Assembly: GCF_004358675.1 (NCBI RefSeq) | Contig: NZ_SMZO01000022.1 | Location: 1-60,079, forward strand | DNA: 60,079 nucleotides | Reading direction: 5' to 3' | DNA from: Meridianimarinicoccus aquatilis | Lineage (GTDB): Bacteria; Pseudomonadota; Alphaproteobacteria; Rhodobacterales; Rhodobacteraceae | Shown here: positions 25,622-34,141 of the stretch, piece by piece | How positions within the stretch are numbered: position 1 is the first letter of the stretch | How the letters are laid out: every line of letters starts with the position of its first letter | Translations under genes and position numbers: made by a program | Notes under the pieces: model-generated | The model's database searches: none | Told to the model about the DNA's origin: nothing | The model's input: only the letters and a program-made list of their open reading frames with translations

Positions 25622-25750
25622 TAATCGGGTGGGCGGCCAAGAAAATTCTGTTTGTGCTGATAAGTTGCGACACAGATTTCGTCGCAGTCCTAGAGGTCTG
25701 GCATTGACGGTTTTTCCGATCGGCCGGTCAAGGAAACCCTAGGCTTTAAG

Positions 25751-25814
25751 CCCCAGACAAATGGGGGCGGCCCGGCACCGCGGCTCGAATTTGAGCAAAT
25801 CGCGGAGGCCGGGC
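25751..25814 (-). terminator. Structured 3' region of the DUF1127 gene
   Basis: Two stems follow the DUF1127 stop in its direction of transcription. GCCCGGC (25770-25776) pairs perfectly with GCCGGGC (25808-25814) with inner GCG/CGC pairing, and CCCCA (25751-25755) pairs with TGGGG (25762-25766). A good U-tract is lacking, so it may be a Rho-dependent end or a processed 3' RNA. Confidence 0.45.
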
Positions 25815-25821
25815 GCTGGTA

Positions 25822-26037
25822 TCAGGCTTGGTCTGCGGCCTGACGGGCAATCGTTGCAATGTCTGCGCGCGAAATGTTGAGGTCGTTCAGTTCGCGATCG
25901 TTGAGCATGGACAGCTCGTCAAATGTGCGGCGATAGATGCTGCGGCGCGCGCGCTGTGTGCGAAGGGCTTCTGCGATTGACTGGAAACGCTGCGCGAAGC
26001 CACTTTCGAAACGGGTGATATCTGTCATGAAGGCCAT
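25822..26037 (-). CDS. DUF1127 domain small protein
   Basis: A 71-residue basic protein. Its C-terminal half is a DUF1127 domain: RRSIYRRTFDELSMLNDRELNDLNISRADIATIARQAA. DUF1127 proteins in alphaproteobacteria are small, arginine-rich, often stress-induced, and linked to RNA turnover or phosphate and carbon metabolism. Two ATGs lie close together; 26037 is preferred because AGGAG is seven bases ahead, whereas 26043 is too close to it. It stands alone between betA and the ribokinase gene. Confidence 0.85.
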   Translation of the reverse strand: MAFMTDITRFESGFAQRFQSIAEALRTQRARRSIYRRTFDELSMLNDRELNDLNISRADIATIARQAADQA

Positions 26038-26357
26038 TGCCATTCTCCTGTAAGTCGAGTGCGGAACAGTCCGCCTGTATGACCCTAGATGTAGTCAAAT
26101 GCTGCGAGTGCACAATGGATGTGTTGGAAATGCTGCTATGCAGAAAATGCAGGTCGCTAACAGCGTGGAACGGGGCCCGAATGCCTTCCGAGGCGCGTTT
26201 TGCATCGTCGCGATAGCAGGCTTTGAGCTTTCGCACTGGGGACAAGACCGCTAGTCTTGAATCGGCTACGGGAGAGCCAAAGACGTCACAGATGCGCGTC
26301 GTACGGAGGCTTCGCCTTTTTCGCTTAGCGCGGTCCGAAACCTTTAGGAGTTGGTAA
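26038..26357. other. Intergenic region ahead of the DUF1127 and ribokinase genes
   Basis: A 320-bp divergent gap that must hold both promoters. I see CAAGAC/GTCTTG (26243-26259), a 6-bp hairpin, and GGAGGC-TTC-GCCTTT followed by T residues (26305-26320), which looks like a small terminator or attenuator 38 bases before the ribokinase ATG. No coding frame with a ribosome site is evident. Confidence 0.4.
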
Positions 26358-27278
26358 ATGTCATCACCCGTTGTGATCCTCGGCGTTTTTGTGGCCGACA
26401 CCTCGTATCGCGCAGACCGGATGCCGAAGCTGGGCGAGACAATTCTGGGGCAGGGGTTCGCACTCGGCCCCGGTGGAAAGGGATCAAATCAAGCCGTGGC
26501 GGCTGCTTGCGCTGGAGCAGACGCACGGATCTTGACCCGGCTCGGGCGCGACACCTTCGCCGCGATTGCGCGTGATGTCTGGGCTAAGGCCGGAGTGCGG
26601 GATCACGCGTTAGAACAGCCAGAGGGCTATACCGGCGCAGCCTTCATCTTTCTTGAGGCGGAAACCGGCCAGAACGCAATTATCGTCAGCCCGGGCGTCG
26701 CCGAGGATTTGTCAGCGCAGGACGTAGAGGCTTGGGGCAGCGTGATCGACACGGCTGGCGTCGTCATGACACAGTTGGAACAGCCGATGCCTGCGGCTCA
26801 GGCGTTCTTGGCGCGGGGGCGTGCTGCGGGCGCTGTCACGATCCTGAACCCAGCGCCTGCTGCGTCATTGCCGGATGGCATGTTGGCAATGTGCGATTAC
26901 GTGACCCCTAACGAGTCTGAAGCAGAGGGGCTGACAGGCATCTCTGTGCAAACGGTCGACGATGCGCGCCGGGCCGCAGATGCGCTGATCGAACAAGGGG
27001 CAGGGGCCGCGATCATCACGTTGGGAGAAAAGGGGGCCTTGCTGCATGGGCCGGACCAAAGTGTGCATGTGCCTATATTGAAGGCTGGGCCTGTCTGCGA
27101 AACTACAGGCGCAGGAGATGCGTTGAACGGTGCCTTCGCAGCAGCTTTGGCCGAGGGGCTTAGCCCGGTCGATGCGCTTCGATTTGGCGTTGCGGCGGCG
27201 TGCATATCGGTGACGCGGCCCGGCGCAGCCGCATCGATGCCCACGCGCGAAGAGATCCGTGCGCATCTGAACGCCTGA
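26358..27278 (+). CDS. rbsK: Ribokinase (PfkB family sugar kinase)
   Basis: A 306-residue cytoplasmic PfkB kinase. It shows the N-terminal GGKGSNQAVAAA loop, NPAPAASLPDGML, the mid-motif TPNESEAEGLTG and the C-terminal ATP-site motif TGAGDALNGAFAAAL with the catalytic base Asp254. These fit ribokinase, which makes ribose 5-phosphate from ribose. AGGAG eight bases ahead supports ATG 26358. No ribose transporter is adjacent; another pentose or nucleoside-derived sugar is possible. It may feed the pterin-like cluster downstream, but the 262-bp gap makes that uncertain. Confidence 0.85.
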   Translation: MSSPVVILGVFVADTSYRADRMPKLGETILGQGFALGPGGKGSNQAVAAACAGADARILTRLGRDTFAAIARDVWAKAGVRDHALEQPEGYTGAAFIFLEAETGQNAIIVSPGVAEDLSAQDVEAWGSVIDTAGVVMTQLEQPMPAAQAFLARGRAAGAVTILNPAPAASLPDGMLAMCDYVTPNESEAEGLTGISVQTVDDARRAADALIEQGAGAAIITLGEKGALLHGPDQSVHVPILKAGPVCETTGAGDALNGAFAAALAEGLSPVDALRFGVAAACISVTRPGAAASMPTREEIRAHLNA

Positions 27279-27356
27279 TCACACGTGTTGCTCGGGTCGG
27301 CAGGAACGCTCCCGTCCGTCTTCGACATTTGCCATGTCTCATCCCGTTGGGCCCGG

Positions 27357-27380
27357 CCCTGCGCGCGCGGGCGCGCAGGG
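27357..27380 (+). terminator. Very stable GC hairpin after ribokinase
   Basis: CCCTGCGCGC (27357-27366) pairs perfectly with GCGCGCAGGG (27371-27380), a 10-bp stem with a GCGG loop. It lies 79 bases after the ribokinase stop in a 262-bp gap before the next gene. A U-tract is missing, so it is a candidate terminator or RNA-processing element rather than a textbook one. Confidence 0.45.
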
Positions 27381-27540
27381 AGGTTGCGCGTGTTGCGAGC
27401 GCAGGTATGCCTTTCGACTGAGTCCGGCCTAGCATTGCGACAATCAGCGACGAAATCCGCATGACTGGGATTGCGCATTGCGGTCCAACGCCCCAGACAG
27501 TGAACACATGGGTTTGAAATACGACGGCGGAGATCGGGCG

Positions 27541-28512
27541 ATGACAGCACAGGCGCTTTGGACGGTGGCGCAGAATACGTTCGCGCTTCGCCCAGTCGCG
27601 TTATCCGATGGCGAACCCGGCAATGTGACGCTGAAAGCGCTTTATTCCGGGGTTAGTCGCGGAACAGAAGGGCTGGTAGCGCGGGGCGGCGTACCCGAAA
27701 GTGAGTGGCACCGCATGCGCTGCCCGTTTCAAGAGGGCGACTTTCCCTTTCCAGTGAAGTACGGATACGCCTTTGTTGGCGAGATCATAGACGGCCCTTC
27801 CGAGCGGTTGGGCCAGCGGTGTTTTGCCCTGCACCCCCATCAAAGCCACGCGGTGCTGCCGGGCGCAGCGGCGGTGCCTTTACCGAACGCTTTGCCAGCG
27901 CGGCGGGCCGTTCTTGCGGCCAACATGGAAACCGCAGCGAATATTGTGTGGGACAGCGGAGCAGGCCCGGGAGATCGCGTTTTGATTGTTGGTGCCGGTG
28001 TTGTCGGGCTTTTGACAGCGCATATCATCGCCGGTATGCCCGGTGCTGATGTAACCATTGTTGATGTAAATCCGGCTCGCAAGTCGCTTGCGGACACGCT
28101 GGGGGTGCAATTTTCGCTACCCGATGCCGCGCCGAGGGACATGGACATCACGATCAACACATCCGCCAGCGCCGCGGGCCTTCGGCTGGCTCTTGAAGCT
28201 GCGGGTCGGTCTGCGCGCGTCGTGGAAGCCAGTTGGCACGGGAGCAATGACGTGGCCTTGCCACTTGGTGGCGCGTTCCATTCCAAACGTTTGTCCATCG
28301 TGTCGAGCCAGGTTGGCGATATACCCGCTGACCGCAAGGCGCGATGGGACTATACACGCCGTCTTTCAATGGCCTTGCGGCTTTTGGCACAGGCACCTCA
28401 GCTTGAAGCGCTGCTCACCCATGAGATTCCTTTTGCAGATGCTCCTGCGCGTCTGCCAATTTTGCTTGCACCGGGGGCAGAGGCTTTGTGCCCTGTCCTG
28501 ACTTACCCCTGA
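27541..28512 (+). CDS. Zinc-less MDR dehydrogenase of a pterin-like cluster
   Basis: A 323-residue member of the medium-chain dehydrogenase family with the dinucleotide motif VGAGVVGLL (about 160) and an acidic end to strand 2 (VDVNPARK), so NAD(H) is likely. The usual catalytic zinc ligands are missing: the expected Cys is in SGVSRGTEG, and the GHE motif reads KYGYAFVGE. This is the pattern of BchC-like enzymes rather than alcohol dehydrogenases. ATG 27541 is preferred (GGAG eight bases ahead). It is the first of three co-directional genes with the PTPS-like and methyltransferase genes, 13 bases from the next. Substrate unknown. Confidence 0.7.
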   Translation: MTAQALWTVAQNTFALRPVALSDGEPGNVTLKALYSGVSRGTEGLVARGGVPESEWHRMRCPFQEGDFPFPVKYGYAFVGEIIDGPSERLGQRCFALHPHQSHAVLPGAAAVPLPNALPARRAVLAANMETAANIVWDSGAGPGDRVLIVGAGVVGLLTAHIIAGMPGADVTIVDVNPARKSLADTLGVQFSLPDAAPRDMDITINTSASAAGLRLALEAAGRSARVVEASWHGSNDVALPLGGAFHSKRLSIVSSQVGDIPADRKARWDYTRRLSMALRLLAQAPQLEALLTHEIPFADAPARLPILLAPGAEALCPVLTYP

Positions 28513-28525
28513 ACGGAGACACCGT

Positions 28526-28933
28526 ATGTTCGCACTTGAAGTCCGAGACCACATCATGATCGCGCATTCCTTGCCGGGCGAGGCTTTTGGCCCGGCCCAA
28601 GGCATGCACGGTGCAACCTTTGTGATCGATGTGGCGTTCTTCCGCGAGACGCTGACCGAGAATGACATTGTTGTAGATATCGGTCTGGCCGCCGAAGCCC
28701 TTGGCCGTGTGACAGCGACTGTGAACTACAAGAACCTGGACGAGTTGGATCTTTTCGGCGGAAAACGATCCACCACAGAAGTGCTGTGCAAATACGTGTT
28801 TGATGCAATGGCGGCTGAAATCGCGGCGGGCCGTTTGGGTGAGGATGCGCGCGAGATTACCAAACTGAAGGTGACGTTGAACGAAAGCCATGTGGCAAGG
28901 GCATGGTTGGAAGGGCCGGTCGCGCAGGGATGA
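28526..28933 (+). CDS. Divergent 6-pyruvoyl-tetrahydropterin synthase/QueD family protein
   Basis: A 135-residue T-fold protein. Landmarks are the N-terminal AHSL (zinc His14), GMHGATF (His28) and a conserved Glu in LNESHVARAWL. It differs from QueD at key sites: the catalytic Cys is Ala24, the second His of HGH is Ala30, and the catalytic DHH segment near residue 70 reads NYK. Zinc binding and standard PTPS catalysis are therefore doubtful. GGAG precedes the ATG. It lies between the MDR and methyltransferase genes and overlaps the latter by four bases. It is probably a new subfamily; the reaction is unknown. Confidence 0.75.
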   Translation: MFALEVRDHIMIAHSLPGEAFGPAQGMHGATFVIDVAFFRETLTENDIVVDIGLAAEALGRVTATVNYKNLDELDLFGGKRSTTEVLCKYVFDAMAAEIAAGRLGEDAREITKLKVTLNESHVARAWLEGPVAQG

Positions 28934-29706
28934 GTGGGTTCTCAGCCGACTGGCTTGCTCTACGCGAACCTGCAGACAGCCGGTCCCGGTCGCGCGACTT
29001 GATTGACCGGGCAGGGGCGATGCTTGCCCAACATACTGCGCCGCTCGTGTGTGATCTGGGGTCTGGCACGGGGGCTGGGATGCGTGCCTTTGCGCCTTCC
29101 TTTCCGAAGGACACACAGTGGTTACTGACCGATCATGACCCGGAAACACTGGCAATTGCGGGGGCGGCTAAGGGGGTAAAGACTGCCTTGGCTGATCTTT
29201 CCGCAGATCCCGCGCCGTGGCCAGAGGCGTGCCGCCTTGTGACAGCAACGGCGCTGTTTGATTTGGCGGCTCCAGAATGGATTAACAAACTGGCAGACCG
29301 GTTGGCCGAAGACAAGCTGCCAGTGTTGGCGTGTCTGACCTATGATGGGCGGCTTGGCTTTGCGCCTGCTATGGGCGGTGACGCTGCGCTTTCAGCGGCG
29401 TTTAATCGTCATCAACGGGGCGACAAGGGGCTGGGCGGGCCGGCAGCGGGCCCTGGTGCGGCTGTTGCGCTGGCCAGGGCTTTGTCTGCCCGCGGGTATA
29501 AAGTGCAGATGGAAGACAGCGCGTGGCGCCTCCAAGCGCCGCGTGACACGTTGTTGATGAAAGAACTGATACGCGGCTGGTCCGACGCCATGAAAGGCCT
29601 TGTGGGTGACGAGGTTGCACAGCGTTGGTGCGACATGCGACTGGCGAACACGACGCGCTTGACTATCGGCCACACAGATATTTTCGCAACGCCGCCGAAA
29701 GGTTAA
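28930..29706 (+). CDS. Class I SAM-dependent methyltransferase
   Basis: A 258-residue methyltransferase. Motif I is VCDLGSGTGAGMRAF near residue 40, followed by the acidic WLLTDHDPETL (motif II) and ATALFDLAAPEWI. The C-terminal half has a substrate region with many Arg, Lys and Gly residues. The ATG overlaps the PTPS-like stop (ATGA). Its TAA stop shares the bases TTAA with the convergent RibD-like gene. Cluster context suggests it methylates a pterin or pyrimidine intermediate, or a lipid, but the substrate is not readable. Confidence 0.75.
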   Translation: MSGFSADWLALREPADSRSRSRDLIDRAGAMLAQHTAPLVCDLGSGTGAGMRAFAPSFPKDTQWLLTDHDPETLAIAGAAKGVKTALADLSADPAPWPEACRLVTATALFDLAAPEWINKLADRLAEDKLPVLACLTYDGRLGFAPAMGGDAALSAAFNRHQRGDKGLGGPAAGPGAAVALARALSARGYKVQMEDSAWRLQAPRDTLLMKELIRGWSDAMKGLVGDEVAQRWCDMRLANTTRLTIGHTDIFATPPKG

Positions 29707-30440
29707 GTGTTGAACCGGCAGGCCACCAGAAAATCGCCATCGTCAAAGACATGCGTGTCGGTGTGCGGTCGCGGTGCGTCATCTAGAGAGGCCAGAGGAG
29801 GCAGCGTCAGACCTGCCTTGCCTGAGCCAATTATCACCCGGCCATAAAGTAAATGCAGCGAGTCAACTGCGCCTTCGGCAAGGAAACGACCGAGGGTGTC
29901 CGCCCCGCCTTCGACCAAAACGCGATGCAGGCCCTGGTCCGCCAGATGCCCGATAATGCGCTTTGCGGTCAGCGGCCCCTTTGGGACCGCAATTTTTTCG
30001 ACGCCATCCGGCAAATCAGCAGCACCGCCCAATACGATCCTGCGCGCGCCGGATGCAGACCAGATCTTTGCGCCCCGACCGATTCGTCCGTTTGGGTCAA
30101 TCACCACTCGCGCGGGATCGCGTCCGTCGCAGTGGCGCACGGTCAGTTGTGGGTCGTCAGCCTCAACAGTGCCAGCGCCGACAATTACCGCATCCACAAG
30201 CGCGCGAATACGGTGCAGATGATGCAAAGCCTCGGTACCGTTGATGTACCGGGATTCGCCACTTTCGGTCGCGATGCGCCCGTCAAGTGACAAACCAAGC
30301 TGCCCGATGATATGTGGTCGGCCTTTGCGCCGGGCCTCAAGCAAGGGACCGAAGGCTCTGTGCAGCGCCGAGGATGACTCACCAACCGGAAGGGTCGGCG
30401 CAGTCTCGTCGATCATATGTTTCCAGGCCAAGTCCTGCAT
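29703..30440 (-). CDS. RibD C-terminal-type reductase (DHFR family fold)
   Basis: A 245-residue reductase resembling the C-terminal domain of RibD: RPHIIGQLGLSLDGRIA near residue 41, GAGTVEADDPQLTVR near 90, RVVIDPNGRI, and HRVLVEGGADTLGRFL near 170. It lacks the N-terminal deaminase domain, so it is not a full RibD. The family reduces ribosylamino-pyrimidines or pterin-type rings with NADPH. It is convergent with the methyltransferase gene and overlaps it by four bases at the stop. Conservation with the PTPS-like and MDR genes would support a common pterin- or flavin-like product. Confidence 0.75.
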   Translation of the reverse strand: MQDLAWKHMIDETAPTLPVGESSSALHRAFGPLLEARRKGRPHIIGQLGLSLDGRIATESGESRYINGTEALHHLHRIRALVDAVIVGAGTVEADDPQLTVRHCDGRDPARVVIDPNGRIGRGAKIWSASGARRIVLGGAADLPDGVEKIAVPKGPLTAKRIIGHLADQGLHRVLVEGGADTLGRFLAEGAVDSLHLLYGRVIIGSGKAGLTLPPLASLDDAPRPHTDTHVFDDGDFLVACRFNT

Positions 30441-30544
30441 TGTATTGTTCGTCTCCAGTATCGGCGCTTTGCGATTAACACCCTATGTTTGAGTAAACTA
30501 TAGTTGCAGCAAAGGGAAAGTCGCGCCACGGACACGTGATCACG

Positions 30545-31657
30545 TCACGATGCGCGAGAATTCGCGCGTGCGAGGTCTGGAAAGAGCGCGGTAAGCGCAT
30601 CCTCGCTTGCGGCGCAGACCCCGCGTTCGGTGATCAAGCCCGTAACAAGCCGGGCGGGTGTGACATCAAACGCCGGATTCCCGACCGCGCTGCCCTCTGG
30701 CGTCACCTGCACGGGTGAGATGCCGCCATCCGGTGCGCGACCCTGAATATGGCTGACTTCTGTTGCAGGGCGATCTTCGATTGGTATTTCGCCCACCCCA
30801 TCTGCGACGCGCCAGTCAATGGTGGGTGAGGGCAGGGCCACATAGAAAGGGATGTCGTTGTCACGTGCGGCCAACGCTTTAAGGTAGGTGCCGATCTTGT
30901 TGCATACGTCGCCAGTTGCAGTTGTGCGGTCAGTCCCGGTAATCACCATGTCCACCAACCCGTGCTGCATCAGGTGCCCGCCTGCGTTGTCGGTGATGTA
31001 GCTGTGGCCAATCCCGTGACTGCCAAGCTCCCAAGCTGTGAGCGCCCCTTGATTGCGCGGGCGTGTCTCGTCGACCCAGACATGCAGGGGAATGCCCGCA
31101 TCTGCGGCTTGGTACATCGGGCTGGTGGCGGTGCCCCAATCCACGGTTGCGAGCCAACCGGCGTTGCAATGGGTCAAAAGACGCACCGGCTCTCCTGCAG
31201 GTTTTTGGCTTGCAATGTCGCGGATCAGGCTCAGCCCGTGCAGGCCAATCTGTCTGTTGATCTCGACATCTTCGTCGGCAATGGCATCAGCCAGCTGCCG
31301 TGAGGCCATGGCCCGCTCGTGCTCTGGCAGCGGGCGAAGCGCGGTTCGGCATCGATCCAAAGCCCAGGCCAGATTGATCGCGGTTGGCCGCGTTGCGTTC
31401 AACACCGCGTGCACGTGGTCCAGATGGCTGTCGCTGGCGTTTTTTGCCATCTCGGATGCGACGCCATAAGCGGCTGTCGCCCCAATCAACGGCGCGCCGC
31501 GCACCCACATATCTCTGATCGCACCTGCAAACTCTTCCAGGGTGTTCAGCGCGGCAACGCGAAATTCATGAGGTAGCCACCGCTGGTCAATGATCCGAAC
31601 TTCGTCGCTGGCCGCATCGCGCCAGATTGATCTGTAACTGACGCCATCGACCTTCAT
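30545..31657 (-). CDS. mtnA: S-methyl-5-thioribose-1-phosphate isomerase
   Basis: A 370-residue isomerase of methionine salvage, converting methylthioribose 1-phosphate to methylthioribulose 1-phosphate. The active-site pair is present: Cys164 in LLTHCNAGW and Asp243 in [19 protein letters not shown]. Other family segments are [13 protein letters not shown] and [20 protein letters not shown] 31657 is chosen by length and homology; a longer frame adds 18 residues without a ribosome site. It stands 74 bases from the glycogen operon and has no mtnK or mtnP next to it, so 5-deoxyribose salvage is an alternative role. Confidence 0.88.
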   Translation of the reverse strand: MKVDGVSYRSIWRDAASDEVRIIDQRWLPHEFRVAALNTLEEFAGAIRDMWVRGAPLIGATAAYGVASEMAKNASDSHLDHVHAVLNATRPTAINLAWALDRCRTALRPLPEHERAMASRQLADAIADEDVEINRQIGLHGLSLIRDIASQKPAGEPVRLLTHCNAGWLATVDWGTATSPMYQAADAGIPLHVWVDETRPRNQGALTAWELGSHGIGHSYITDNAGGHLMQHGLVDMVITGTDRTTATGDVCNKIGTYLKALAARDNDIPFYVALPSPTIDWRVADGVGEIPIEDRPATEVSHIQGRAPDGGISPVQVTPEGSAVGNPAFDVTPARLVTGLITERGVCAASEDALTALFPDLARANSRAS

Positions 31658-31730
31658 TACATTCCCTTTTTTGGTCCGAAGTGCTGCAAAGCAACCCAAT
31701 GATTGCCCCAAGGCGAGGCGTGGGCAAGCT

Positions 31731-34130
31731 TCAAGATGCGGCTGGGTCCCGCTCGAACATCAATGCCATGCTGTCGCGCAAGGTGATGGGACCGCCGATA
31801 TACTCGGACCCGATCGAAGGTGTCCTTAGGCGCAAGTTCCACCCAAAGCCGTCCAGACCCGGAATTGGTAGTCGCAAGGGATCAAAATCCCCAGTCTCGC
31901 CGCCTTCCATATGGGCAATGATGAAGGTTTGCTTCCCGTCCGGCGCATGCCGCAAGCACGTAAAGACAGTGCGCCCGTCTATTGGCTGCATGTAGTCGAA
32001 ATGGTCCTTCGGCCCCAGATTATTACGCAGCCACCGGTTCGCACGCCGGTATTTACGTAATTCGAACATGTACTCGGTCTGCACTGGATCGAGGCTCGAC
32101 ACGGAATTGGACACGTTACAATACTCGTGCATGTCGTCCATCCACGCCCGCGCAATGTGCTTGAGTTCCTGCGCTGTAAAATAGGACGGACCTGCCAGTT
32201 TTGGCTCTACCGAATTGAGCAGATCCGGGATCACGTTCAGATCATAGGCGGTCACTTCGACCAGTGCGGGCAGAAATTCGAAAAACCGAAGAAGGTCCTC
32301 GCGGGTTTCGAAGCCAATCTCCTTGAGGCGGCGAAAGTTCTGGGGAACGGAGTAACTGTACTCATCCACCTGCCAGGTCAGGCTGATCGCTTCTTCTGCG
32401 ACAACCTTCACGCCATATTTGTCGTCCTGATTGCGGATAAAGCCCCAACTTGCACGGCTTGTCGCGTTCAAAAAATCCATCGGCACGCCGGGAAACGCAC
32501 CATAGGTCAGCATGGATACGGCCGGGTTGTCATACGCCTTGTCAAGGATATCCATCTTGGTGTCACCAAGGCGGGTGTTGATGTTCAGTTTCGGGCTGAC
32601 CTGCGTTCCGCGTCGCAGCGTGTCGTGGTTCGCGGTGCCGGAAATCCAGTTTGATCCAACTTCAAGCATCTCGCGGATGCGCCAGTATTTTGACAGCCAA
32701 AACCCATAGATGAACGGCGTGTTATGCGCAAAAGTCAGCGGCCCCCACTGAAACACATCGGGGTCAATGTCGCGCATGTTTTCGGTCACGGCGCGATATG
32801 TCGAAGACAGTTCCCAATCTTCTTGCGGCCAAGGGCGCCCGTCTTCGAAAACGAACCATGGGCGGAAGGCGGTGCCGGCCACTTCTTGCGGCAACAGCGC
32901 CATTTGATGCAGATATTCATCGTCGTGCTGCATGGTCTGTGTTGCGGGGTCGTACCATTTGAAATCCTGCGCCCCATCGACCCGCACGCCATCTGCGCCG
33001 AAATTGACCTTACGGCGTTGCATTTCCAGAAGGATCGCGCGTACCGCCGGATTTCGATAGTCAAGGTTTTGACCGTACATGTTCGGCCCGGCAAAGAAAT
33101 GCGGGTTCAATGCGCCAAGGCCCTGATTGTCGGAATGCCCGAAGACCACATCGACGATCAGCATTTTGCGCTTTTTGGGAAAGTTGTGCAGGACTGCGGC
33201 AAGGTCTACCAGCTCATCCGGGCGCCCCGTTTCCAGCAAAACAGGATTGACGGTCGCCATGCCCGCAATCACCACGTCATAGCCCCAGTTTGTAGTGTCA
33301 GGCCGGGTCAGGCTGACCGTGGTGTAGTCAATGCCTTTGGGGTCTTCTTGCCAAAAGTCAGGCCCGGTTTCATAGACTGTTGTGGGTTCCACAGGAAGCA
33401 GTTGAACCGCGTCATACCCAAGGTAAAGCTGGTCTGATGGTTCAAGCGGCAAATCCGACGCAAACCGTTCTGCCAATCTTTCGAATTGCCGGGTAAGGGC
33501 AGCAAGCGTTCCCCCGGCCGTTGCCGTAGGGACATGAATTTGCAGAATATTGCAGGGCGGATCAAACTTGTGAGGCTTGCCGCCGGCGGCCTCTCTCAGT
33601 TCGGCATAATAGTCCAGATCTTTGCGCGCGGCCTGCATGGCGTCCAGGTCGTACAGCTCTGCAGGGGCGAACGCGCCAAAGGGCAGTGACATGGCAAGAG
33701 GGTCAAGGATGCGGTGCCATTCGCCGTGGGCATCGCGCCAAACAAGGGAATAGAAATCACCCACGCGGTCACGGCTTCCGGCGATCATGCCGTCCACAAC
33801 GCAGAATGTATGCGCTTCATAGCGCGCCACGGGCACATAGACCCGTGCGAATGTCACATCCTGATGAGCGCGGGTCAGGTCCAGCGATTCAACCGGGGAC
33901 AATACTTCAAGGAACACGTCGCCATCTGAAACGCGGTGATCCAACAACTCTGGCGTCCAAAAGCCAAAGGTCGCGCTGCCATCCGCGCGACTGTGAGCCC
34001 CAAGGCGTTTCGCTATCTCGCATTCACCATCAAAGGCGGTTTCGGCCGAATTGAGGGTTTTTGCGCACCAGTCGGCAAGGGCGCGTGCGGCGTCTGCATC
34101 GGCGTGAAGGCGATCGGCGAGGTCTGTCAT
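31731..34130 (-). CDS. gghA: GH13 hydrolase, probable glucosylglycerol hydrolase
   Basis: A 799-residue alpha-amylase superfamily enzyme. The four GH13 regions are visible in variant form: region [14 protein letters not shown], region [15 protein letters not shown] (nucleophile Asp), region [11 protein letters not shown] (acid Glu), and region IV TANHDTL. The long N-terminal domain (about 1-230) and these variants resemble the GghA glucosylglycerol hydrolase group rather than glgX, glgE or trehalose synthase. AGGAG eight bases ahead supports ATG 34130. As last gene of the glycogen operon, it may release glucose from a compatible solute. The substrate call is tentative. Confidence 0.55.
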   Translation of the reverse strand: MTDLADRLHADADAARALADWCAKTLNSAETAFDGECEIAKRLGAHSRADGSATFGFWTPELLDHRVSDGDVFLEVLSPVESLDLTRAHQDVTFARVYVPVARYEAHTFCVVDGMIAGSRDRVGDFYSLVWRDAHGEWHRILDPLAMSLPFGAFAPAELYDLDAMQAARKDLDYYAELREAAGGKPHKFDPPCNILQIHVPTATAGGTLAALTRQFERLAERFASDLPLEPSDQLYLGYDAVQLLPVEPTTVYETGPDFWQEDPKGIDYTTVSLTRPDTTNWGYDVVIAGMATVNPVLLETGRPDELVDLAAVLHNFPKKRKMLIVDVVFGHSDNQGLGALNPHFFAGPNMYGQNLDYRNPAVRAILLEMQRRKVNFGADGVRVDGAQDFKWYDPATQTMQHDDEYLHQMALLPQEVAGTAFRPWFVFEDGRPWPQEDWELSSTYRAVTENMRDIDPDVFQWGPLTFAHNTPFIYGFWLSKYWRIREMLEVGSNWISGTANHDTLRRGTQVSPKLNINTRLGDTKMDILDKAYDNPAVSMLTYGAFPGVPMDFLNATSRASWGFIRNQDDKYGVKVVAEEAISLTWQVDEYSYSVPQNFRRLKEIGFETREDLLRFFEFLPALVEVTAYDLNVIPDLLNSVEPKLAGPSYFTAQELKHIARAWMDDMHEYCNVSNSVSSLDPVQTEYMFELRKYRRANRWLRNNLGPKDHFDYMQPIDGRTVFTCLRHAPDGKQTFIIAHMEGGETGDFDPLRLPIPGLDGFGWNLRLRTPSIGSEYIGGPITLRDSMALMFERDPAAS

Positions 34131-34141
34131 GAAGGCTCCTG

